This document shows positions 7,662-14,198 of a stretch of DNA of 33,772 nucleotides, one piece after another (positions within the stretch are counted from its first letter, which is position 1; the number at the start of each line of letters is the position of its first letter). This DNA comes from Microcoleus sp. bin48.metabat.b7b8b9.023 (GTDB lineage: Bacteria > Cyanobacteriota > Cyanobacteriia > Cyanobacteriales > Microcoleaceae), in NCBI RefSeq assembly GCF_013299185.1, contig NZ_JAAFKG010000072.1, forward strand, positions 1-33,772. The letters are read 5' to 3'. A model generated the notes under the pieces. That model was given only the letters and a program-made list of their open reading frames with translations, searched no databases and was not told the DNA's origin. The translations under genes and the position numbers were made by a program.

Positions 7662-9125
7662 ATGAACGCAGATGAACGCAAATTTTTAGCAGGAGCGGAT
7701 GCAGTCGCTACAGCATCGGCGGTTAAAAGTGGTAAGATTGCAGCGACGGCGGTTGTGAATGCTGCATTAGAACGAATTGCCGATCGAGACAACACACTCA
7801 ATTGCTTTACAGCCATCACCGCAGAAAGTGCGATCGCAGCAGCCGAAAAGATAGATAATGCGATCGCAAATAACGAAAACCCAGGCCCGCTAGCAGGCGT
7901 TCCCTTCGCAGTCAAAAATTTGTTTGATGTCGGCGGAATTACTACCCTAGCAGGGTCAAAAATCAATGCTGACAACGCTCCGGCGAGCCAAGACGCGGGG
8001 GCGGTTGCCCGACTGCGACAAGCCGGTGCGGTGCTTGTAGGTACGCTGAACATGGATGAGTACGCCTACGGTTTTGTCACGGAAAACAGCCATTACGGCC
8101 AGACTCGCAACCCTCACGATACTGCGCGCATCGCCGGCGGTTCCAGTGGCGGTTCGGCTGCGGCGGTGGCTGCGGGTTTGGTACCTGTTACTTTGGGTTC
8201 GGATACTAACGGTTCCATTCGCGTGCCCGCTGCTTTGTGCGGTATTTTTGGGTTTAAGCCTACTTACGGCCGTTTGTCCAGGGCCGGTGCTTTTTTGTTT
8301 TCGAGTAGTTTGGATTGTGTGGGGCCGTTCGGGCGATCGCTCCGAGACATCGCGCTGCTGTATGATATCTTGCAAGGCACGGACGATCGCGATCCAGTTT
8401 GCACTCAACGCCCGCCAGAACTTACCTCGCCACAGTTAAATATAGGAATTGAAGGATTGCGAATTGCTGTTGCTGACGGCTATTTCGCTACAGGGGCCGA
8501 ACCGGAAGCTATGGATGCTGTAGAAATAGTTGCACGAGCCTTGACAAATGTCTTGAATTGTGGTATGGAGTCAGAAATAGCAAATTCCCGAAAAATTGGG
8601 GGGCTTGTGACTGTCAGCATACCGGAATCCGATCGCGCGAGGGCAGCAGCGTTTATAATTACCGCTTGCGAAGGTGGAAACTTGCATTTGGAGAATTTGC
8701 GAGTGCGCCCTCAAGACTTCGATCCGGCAACGCGCGATCGTTTTTTGGCTGGAACCATGATTCCTGCGACGTGGTACGTGCAAGCGCAGAGATTCAGACA
8801 GTGGTATCGGTCTCAAATTCGCGAAATATTCCAACATACAGATATCATTCTCGCACCCGCAACTCCGATCGCGGCCCCTGAAATTGGTGTCGAGAAAATG
8901 GTCATCGCCGGACAAGAAATGTTAGTGCGTCCCAATCTGGGACTGTTCACCCAACCCCTATCATTCATAGGCTTGCCTGTTCTTTGCGTGCCCGTAAAGC
9001 CACCTGGCGCTTTGCCGTTGGGGGTACAAATCATTGGTGCTCCCTACAGCGAAGCGGTGATTCTCCGAGTCGCTGCGGTATTAGAAGCCCAAGGAATTGT
9101 ATCTGCCGAATCAATAAGCCCCTAA
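7662..9125 (+). CDS. atzE: AtzE-family amidohydrolase (1-carboxybiuret hydrolase subunit type)
   Basis: Amidase-signature family enzyme; AtzE with AtzG deaminates 1-carboxybiuret in cyanuric acid/biuret breakdown, giving ammonia and a dicarboxylated urea. The 487 residues contain the amidase Ser-cisSer-Lys elements: the lysine in PFAVKNLFD near residue 87, and RIAGGSSGGSAAAVAAGL followed by LGSDTNGSIRVPA near residues 155-190. GFKPTYGRLSR is also typical. The family usually begins at ADAVAIAxAV; here MNADERKFLAG precedes that point and comes from a GATGAACGCAGATGAACGCA repeat, so the annotated start may have been supplied by a dispersed repeat. The stop lies 2 bases from the convergent rpsU stop. 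Whether biuret or another amide is the natural substrate in this organism is open. Confidence 0.88.
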   Translation: MNADERKFLAGADAVATASAVKSGKIAATAVVNAALERIADRDNTLNCFTAITAESAIAAAEKIDNAIANNENPGPLAGVPFAVKNLFDVGGITTLAGSKINADNAPASQDAGAVARLRQAGAVLVGTLNMDEYAYGFVTENSHYGQTRNPHDTARIAGGSSGGSAAAVAAGLVPVTLGSDTNGSIRVPAALCGIFGFKPTYGRLSRAGAFLFSSSLDCVGPFGRSLRDIALLYDILQGTDDRDPVCTQRPPELTSPQLNIGIEGLRIAVADGYFATGAEPEAMDAVEIVARALTNVLNCGMESEIANSRKIGGLVTVSIPESDRARAAAFIITACEGGNLHLENLRVRPQDFDPATRDRFLAGTMIPATWYVQAQRFRQWYRSQIREIFQHTDIILAPATPIAAPEIGVEKMVIAGQEMLVRPNLGLFTQPLSFIGLPVLCVPVKPPGALPLGVQIIGAPYSEAVILRVAAVLEAQGIVSAESISP

Positions 9126-9127
9126 TT

Positions 9128-9322
9128 CTAGGGTTTGTTGTTGCGGTGGAAGCGTCTTTTAGTTCTTCTGGCAATCGCTTTGCGCTTTTGCTTTTCCAAC
9201 GGAGTTTCAAAGTGGCGGTGCTTTCTCATGTCGGGGAAAATTCCCGCTTTGGAAACTTGTCGCTTAAACCGTCGTAGGGCTGACTCAATCCCTTCATTTT
9301 CGCCGATTACAACTTGGGTCAT
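9128..9322 (-). CDS. rpsU: 30S ribosomal protein S21
   Basis: The 64-residue basic product shows the S21 pattern: MTQVVIGENEGIESALRRFK, then RQVSKAGIFPDMRKHRHFE, then a strongly basic tail ending KRRFHRN. S21 binds near the 3' end of 16S rRNA in the small subunit and helps translation initiation. On the minus strand AAAGGAGA precedes the ATG by a few bases. It is the last gene of the minus-strand block, lying after prfB and the 60-bp hairpin array. Its 3' end runs head-on into atzE with 2 bases between the stops, so any intrinsic terminator must overlap atzE coding sequence. Confidence 0.95.
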   Translation of the reverse strand: MTQVVIGENEGIESALRRFKRQVSKAGIFPDMRKHRHFETPLEKQKRKAIARRTKRRFHRNNKP

Positions 9323-9432
9323 TATTTCTCCTTTGGTTCGTTAGATCAAGTTTTATCATATCAAGGTTTTTGGCGGCGCGACCTGTTGGATGTCGGGCGA
9401 TCGACCAAAACCCCAAAATTATACCAGAAAAT

Positions 9433-9970
9433 AGGTTCGTAGTGAGGACTTCAGTCCTTCTTTGTTGCGGACTGAAGTCCTCACTACAAGCCGGGTTCGT
9501 AGTGAGGACTTTAGTCCTTCTTTGTTGCGGACTGAATTCCTCACTACAAGCCGGGTTAGTAGTGAGGACTTCAGTCCTTCTTTGTTGCGGACTGAAGTCC
9601 TCACTACAAGCCGGGTTCGTAGTGAGGACTTCAGTCCTTCTTTGTTGCGGACTGAAGTCCTCACTACAAGCCGGGTTCGTAGTGAGGACTTCAGTCCTTC
9701 TTTGTTGCGGACTGAAGTCCTCACTACAAGCCGGGTTAGTAGTGAGGACTTCAGTCCTTCTTTGTTGCGGACTGAAGTCCTCACTACAAGCCGGGTTCGT
9801 AGTGAGGACTTTAGTCCTTCTTTGTTGCGGACTGAATTCCTCACTACAAGCCGGGTTAGTAGTGAGGACTTCAGTCCTTCTTTGTTGCGGACTGAATTCC
9901 TCACTACAAGCCGGGTTCGTAGTGAGGACTTCAGTCCTTCTTTGTTGCGGACTGAATTCCTCACTACTAA
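9433..9970. repeat. Nine-copy tandem array of a 60-bp hairpin repeat
   Basis: Nine units with an exact 60-base period. Each has TAGTGAGGACTTCAGTCC, a constant loop TTCTTTGTTGC, then GGACTGAAGTCCTCACTA, forming an 18-bp stem with an 11-base loop. Units are joined by CAAGCCGGGTTCG or CAAGCCGGGTTAG. Copies 2 and 7 have C to T in the left arm (a G-T wobble in the stem); copies 2, 7, 8 and 9 have G to T in the right arm (a mismatch). The array fills the space between the prfB stop and the rpsU promoter region. Because the period is a multiple of three, long open frames cross it on both strands; these are not genes. Confidence 0.95.
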
Positions 9971-9992
9971 CCTGTTTGATTGCGGGTAGCGG

Positions 9993-11112
9993 TTACTCTG
10001 TTTGGGCTATCAACTGATTTTCCTGTCGCAGGTAAGCTTGAATAAAGGGGTCTAATTCGCCGTTCATCACATCTAAGACGGCGGTAGTTTCCACGCCAGT
10101 CCGCAAATCCTTGACCATTTGATAGGGGTGAAACACGTAGTTGCGAATTTGGTTGCCCCAAGCTGCCTCTACCATGTCGCCGCGAATCTCGGCAATTTCG
10201 GCGGCGCGCTGTTCCCTAGCAACCACCAACAGCCTAGCTTTGAGTAAGGCGAGAGCTTTTTCTTTATTTTGCAACTGACTGCGTTCTTCGGTACAGCGGA
10301 CAGCTAAACCAGTCGGAAGGTGAACGATGCGGACAGCGGTTTCTACCTTGTTAACGTTTTGTCCGCCCTTGCCGCCCGCCCGGGAAGTCGTGACTTCCAA
10401 ATCTTTTTCGGGAATATCCAGTTTAACGGATCGATCGAGCACCGGCATCACTTCCACGCCCGCAAAACTGGTTTGACGCTTGTCATTAGCGTTAAACGGC
10501 GAAATTCTCACCAAACGGTGAGTACCTTTTTCCGACCTCATGTAGCCGTAGGCGTAGCGGCCGACAATTTCCAAAGAGGCAGATTTAACACCTGCTTCCT
10601 CTCCCTCAGAAATCTCGGTTAAATGTACTTTGTAACCTTGACTTTCGCCCCAGCGGGTGTACATCCGCAGCAGCATTTCGGCCCAATCTTGAGCATCTGT
10701 ACCGCCGGCCCCGGCGTTAATTGTCAAAACGGCGCCGCCTTCGTCGTAGGGCCCGGAGAGTAATTGTTGCAATTCCCACTGGTCGAGTTCGCGGGTTAAT
10801 TGTGAAAGACTCGATGAGGCTTCTTGGAACAGGGACTCGTCGGCTTCTAACTCCAGCAGTTCTAAAATAGCTCTAGCGTCTTCTAGGCTAGTCTGCCAGC
10901 CGTGGTATTGGTCTAAATGAGATTTGAAGTCATTCAGTTCTTGGAGGGTTCCTTGAGCTTGTTCTTGGTCGTCCCAGAATGCCGGTTGGGCGCAGATTTG
11001 CTCTAAGTCTTGGATTTTGGCTGTGAGTGCGGGGATGTCAAAGATAGTCCTGGGTGGTACCCAGTCGATCGGACAATGTTTCAATATCGTGTTTGATGTC
11101 TAGAACTTCCAC
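9993..11112 (-). CDS. prfB: Peptide chain release factor 2, made by programmed +1 frameshifting
   Basis: RF2 releases nascent chains at UGA and UAA codons on the ribosome. The product shows the codon-recognition SPF motif (RISPFNANDKRQTSFAGVEV) and the catalytic GGQ in SRAGGKGGQNVNKVET, followed by SQLQNKEKALALLKARL. Translation should start at GTG 11112-11110 (AGGAG about 8 bases upstream) and run 24 codons (VEVLDIKHDIETLSDRLGTT, then QDYL) to CTT-TGA-C. There a +1 shift reads through the TGA at 11040-11038 into DIPALTAKIQ. A gene caller would wrongly begin at ATG 11084 in the other frame. The total of about 372 residues is normal for RF2. A decayed paralogue sits 66 bases upstream and shares its leader. 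Confidence 0.95.
11037..11052 (-). promoter_or_regulatory. prfB: prfB autoregulatory +1 frameshift site
   Basis: Read on the minus strand, CAGGACTATCTTTGAC contains CTT followed by in-frame TGA and C, with a Shine-Dalgarno-like AGGA just upstream, the same design as the Escherichia coli prfB site (AGGGGG-TAT-CTT-TGA-C). Low RF2 leaves UGA unread and favours the +1 shift, a known feedback loop. The zero frame ends at the TGA and the +1 frame continues into the conserved RF2 sequence. Confidence 0.93.
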
Positions 11113-11178
11113 TGTGAGTTCTCCTAGTTTTGTGGTGTCTTGTCGATTTTAGCTGAAATTGGGTTCAATCTGTGCAAA

Positions 11179-12265
11179 TCAATTTTTCAGCAGCAGACCA
11201 GCTTTGAGAAATGAGTCAATCTTGCCGTCGAGTACCTCGGCGATGGCTGTTGTTTCGATTCCTGTACGGATATCCAGAACTTTGTCCTGGTTTTCGCTGT
11301 CGCTGGCAAATTGATATTCCCGAATTGGTTGGTTGAGGAATGTTTTTAGGCGATCGTACTGAATGTCTGCAAGCTGTAGAACTCCTTGCCTTTGCATCAT
11401 AGCAAACAGTTTGCTCTTGAGAACCGCCAAAGCCTTGTCTTTATTTTGCAGTTGAGTGGGACATTCATCACAAAGGGCAGAAATACCAGTAGGAATATGC
11501 ACAATTTTCGCCCATGCTTTGGTTCCGTTACGATTCTGATTGAGATTGGGTAATATTAGTTCTAAATCCTGCTGTGCAATCTCCAATTGCACGTACATTT
11601 GTAAAATTTCCACCGTCGCTGTAGAAGAGAGTCGCATTCTGGTAATATTAAAAGGCGATTTCCGTTTAAGTCGGTGTATTCCGGTTTCTGACTTTAGATA
11701 GCCGCAAGCGTAACGTCCGTCTATTTCCAAGGTTGTAGAAATAATTCCTATTTCAGGCGCTGGGGAAGATTCAACGTCCGCAACTTGGTAGCCTCGGCTT
11801 AGTCCCCACATAATATACATTCTGAGCAACATTTCTGCCCTGTATTGAGCATCGATATCGTCTGTTCCGGCGTTAATTATGAGGTAGGCTCCATTTTTGT
11901 CACAATGCCCGCTCAATAATTGGTCTATTTCATACTCTTCGAGAGAGCAGTTTAGTTGAGTTAAATTAGTGTGAAGTTCTTGCCCTAATTCGTCGTCTGC
12001 TTGAAATTATAGTAACTCCAGTGCTGCTGTAGTATCTGCCAAAATTGTTTGGCACTGGTTGAGTTTTGCCTGGTCGGATTCGAGTGCGTCTAGTTCTTGG
12101 AGTATCCGTTCAACTGTGTTGGTGCTGTTGCGAGATTCCGGCTGTGCTGCTAGCTGTTGTAACTTTTGGCTCTCGGCGGTTAAGGCTGAGTTAAAGACAG
12201 TCTTGTAGGTTGGTTAGACGATCGCACAAAATTTCGATATTGTGTTTGATGTGTAGAACTTCCAC
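11179..12265 (-). pseudogene. RF2 (prfB) paralogue with lost GGQ and a nonsense codon
   Basis: A tandem duplicate of prfB lying upstream of it on the minus strand. The leader AGGAGAACTCACAGTGGAAG is shared, as is the 24-codon zero-frame start; at codon 25 the recoding site reads CTT-TAA-C instead of CTT-TGA-C. The +1 frame then gives SALTAESQKLQQLAAQP and so on up to AALELL, where a TAA (12009-12007) replaces a codon that is GAA in prfB. Beyond it an open frame runs to 11179, with homology through LLRMY, the SPFN codon-reading motif, TQLQNKDKALAVLK and IETTAIAEVLDG. The GGQ region is replaced by NLNQNRNGTKAW and is about 4 residues shorter, so it cannot catalyse release. A 245-residue product could start at TTG 11916. 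Most likely a pseudogene; a regulatory remnant is possible. Confidence 0.85.
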
Positions 12266-12378
12266 TGTGAGTTCTCCTAGTTGTGGGATATATATTTATA
12301 TATTAGCATTTTGGCAACAATAGTAAGATTTTTTTGACCGCAGGTGAATGCGAATGCAAGCGGGAATTGTGAAGGTAA

Positions 12379-12416
12379 TAAAAAACCGCAGCAGGATGTC
12401 GATCGCGCTGCGGTTA
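12379..12416 (-). terminator. Intrinsic terminator after the BI-1 family gene
   Basis: AACCGCAGC (12384-12392) pairs with GCTGCGGTT (12407-12415) as a 9-bp GC-rich stem with a 14-base loop. On the minus strand the stem is followed by TTTTTTATT, a good U-tract, 24 bases or more past the stop of the BI-1 gene. The plus strand also has a short TTATTTT after the stem, so it may work both ways. Confidence 0.8.
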
Positions 12417-12439
12417 TTTTCACGCTAAACTTTCAATGA

Positions 12440-13168
12440 TTAATCGCGGCCGTTGAGGGCAATCATCAGGCGCAGAATGAAGATGAACAAGTTGATGTAG
12501 GTCAAGTACATCGACAGGGCGGCGGGCAAATACTGGTCGTCGCGGTAACTGCGGGGTAAGATGTAAAAATCGACGATCGCAGCACCAGCAAATATAAACA
12601 CGCCGATACCAGAAATGCCAATTTCCAACCAAGTTGGGGTGTAGACGCCGAACAGCGACAGCAGAAATTGACCGCCAACTACTACTAACAAAGCAATGAC
12701 ACCTAAACTGATAGTCTTGGTGAGAGCCATGCCGTCTGCTTCCGACAAGTTGGAGCCAATTTGGCGGGCGGCGATGAAAGTAATCCCACAGCCTAGGGCT
12801 GCAAAACCGATGCCACCGATGCCGACGCCTTGGGTTCTGAGGGCTGTAAATACCAATCCGCTGAGGGTGTAGCCGGAAAGCAGGCTGTAGGTAGCCAGCA
12901 GCGGCAAGGCAGTGTTTTTATTGTTTTGTTCGGCGGCGGCGCTGGCGACGAAGAACAGAATTAATTCTAGGACGATCGCGCCAATAAACGTCGGAAAGAA
13001 GATTCCGGGATAGTTGCGGATGACTCCGAGGCCGCCGTAGGTGCCGACAGCAGTTAAGACAAGTCCGCCGCCCACGAAGGGGAGGGCGTTAGCGATGACG
13101 TTGGGGCCAACCAGCGCGTGGTTTTTGGCCTCGCGCACGGCTTCGCGGAAGTTGCTGGTGTTACTCAC
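12440..13168 (-). CDS. Bax inhibitor-1 (YccA/BI-1, TMBIM) family membrane protein
   Basis: A 242-residue integral membrane protein with about seven hydrophobic segments: GGGLVLTAVGTYGGLGVI, FIGAIVLELILFFVASA, LLATYSLLSGYTLSGLVF, GIGGIGFAALGCGITFIA, LGVIALLVVVGGQFLLSLF, LEIGISGIGVFIFAGAAIVD and LSMYLTYINLFIFILRLM. The Asp in FAGAAIVDFY and the end LYLxxxNLFxxxLRLM-type motif fit the family, whose bacterial members include pH-sensitive calcium leak channels. The start is GTG at 13168. The gene is alone, with its own terminator downstream. The specific role in cyanobacteria is not established. Confidence 0.88.
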   Translation of the reverse strand: MSNTSNFREAVREAKNHALVGPNVIANALPFVGGGLVLTAVGTYGGLGVIRNYPGIFFPTFIGAIVLELILFFVASAAAEQNNKNTALPLLATYSLLSGYTLSGLVFTALRTQGVGIGGIGFAALGCGITFIAARQIGSNLSEADGMALTKTISLGVIALLVVVGGQFLLSLFGVYTPTWLEIGISGIGVFIFAGAAIVDFYILPRSYRDDQYLPAALSMYLTYINLFIFILRLMIALNGRD

Positions 13169-13736
13169 GAGGATTTACCTAATTTTGGCTGAGATTTGCT
13201 ATCTATATTTTGACAGCTTTACAGTTTGTTGACAAAACATGAAATAGTTTAAAGATTTGATAAAGAACGGGGGTGAGATCACTTTCTACCTGGAAGTGAT
13301 TGTTTATAATCAACGGCGTACAAGTAAATCTCCACCCTGTGGTAGTTGTCTGGGGACGATCTCTGAGACCGTTGTCAGTCGTCGTAGAGCTATAATTGAG
13401 GTTAAAGTACCGGTGCTATTGGCGGCGAGGGGCAACCTAAAAGTCGATCGCATTGCAAATACATAGCTGAAGTTAATCAATTTGGAATTTGGGATTTACG
13501 ATTTGGGATTGAGGAGTTTATGATTGAGTCAGGGACTCCAGTTGATTTTAGGTTTTTTGATTGGTGACTTAGTTGAAACTACAGCCCGGAAAGCTGAATC
13601 ATCTCAACTATAAAATAAGTCTTAAATTTTTAAGCGGTTGGGTGGGTTGCGAAACTGGTCTAGACAGGGTATGTAAAGCAAATTAATCGTGAAAGTATTT
13701 AGTTCGATCGACAAAATGCCAAACAGGTAATATCTA
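13169..13736. other. Intergenic region, no gene recognised
   Basis: It lies between the divergent BI-1 and PEP-CTERM genes and should hold promoters for both. Several small imperfect inverted repeats occur at 13270-13400 (for example CACTTTC facing GGAAGTG) and could mark a structured RNA, but I recognise no known RNA family. Short ORFs here (for example 13257-13466) show no protein-like character. Confidence 0.4.
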
Positions 13737-14090
13737 ATGCCCACATTTTTTGCTCGCACATTATTGCCACCTGCCGCCGGAATTCTATTGGCGGCAACTA
13801 CCCTTATTTCCGGCGGTCAAGCTGCCCTTGCAGCTAATGTCAGTGCCGTTTCTACTGCCACTTCATCGCAGGGTTCAGAACATTTGCTGCTGGCTCTGAC
13901 TGGTCAATCCGCCCAAGGTACAATTTTACCGAGCCCGAACTCGGGAACGGCCAACCGGGCGGCTGGGCCGGTGAAAATTCCTGAGCCTTCAATGCTGGCG
14001 GGGTTGGTTTTAGTCGCCGGTTCGCTGGTGATGACTCGCCGGAGAGGGAGAGTTAAACAGGAGAGTTTTGGCAAAAATCAAAGTTTTTAG
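13737..14090 (+). CDS. Small exported PEP-CTERM protein
   Basis: A 117-residue product with an N-terminal signal peptide (hydrophobic LLPPAAGILLAATTLISGG, likely cut after AALA near residue 32), a short Ser/Thr/Gly-rich middle, and a C-terminal sorting signal: KIPEPSMLAGLVLVAGSLVM followed by TRRRGR. IPEP at residues 81-84, one hydrophobic helix and a basic cluster are the hallmarks of PEP-CTERM proteins, which are processed by exosortase and often end up in the extracellular matrix. The mature part is only about 50 residues, so it is probably a small structural or matrix protein. No exosortase gene is in the window, as is usual for these scattered genes. Confidence 0.75.
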   Translation: MPTFFARTLLPPAAGILLAATTLISGGQAALAANVSAVSTATSSQGSEHLLLALTGQSAQGTILPSPNSGTANRAAGPVKIPEPSMLAGLVLVAGSLVMTRRRGRVKQESFGKNQSF

Positions 14091-14107
14091 ATTGTTAAGA
14101 GGCAGAT

Positions 14108-14172
14108 GGAACACAGGCGAGATGCCTGTGCCACAATTCAGGACACAGGTAAGATGCCTTTGCCACAATTGT
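14108..14172 (+). repeat. Two-copy dispersed repeat (ACACAGG-AGATGCCT type)
   Basis: ACACAGGCGAGATGCCTGTG and ACACAGGTAAGATGCCTTTG, each followed by CCACAATT, are two adjacent copies about 32 bases apart. Each first half is weakly palindromic (CAGGC...GCCTG). They lie between the convergent PEP-CTERM gene and chlD. Confidence 0.65.
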
Positions 14173-14198
14173 GGCTAGTGAATCTCGATTTAAGGATT

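Noticed and set aside
8056..8915. ORFs of 107-150 codons on both strands inside atzE
   Set aside because: They are shadows of the amidase frame, with arginine-rich out-of-frame composition and no family features.
9433..9970. CRISPR array interpretation of the nine-copy repeat
   Set aside because: The segments between hairpins are identical 13-base linkers, not unique spacers of 30-40 bases, the period is exactly 60, and no cas genes are present.
9370..10017. Long ORFs on both strands (215, 181 and 175 codons) with strongly repetitive products
   Set aside because: They are by-products of the 60-base tandem repeat, whose length is a multiple of three and whose unit has no stop in several frames. 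No start signal or family resemblance.
13257..13470. Possible structured small RNA upstream of the PEP-CTERM gene
   Set aside because: Some short inverted repeats are visible but none match a known cyanobacterial RNA that I can name, and no promoter or terminator is convincing. Left as unannotated intergenic sequence.
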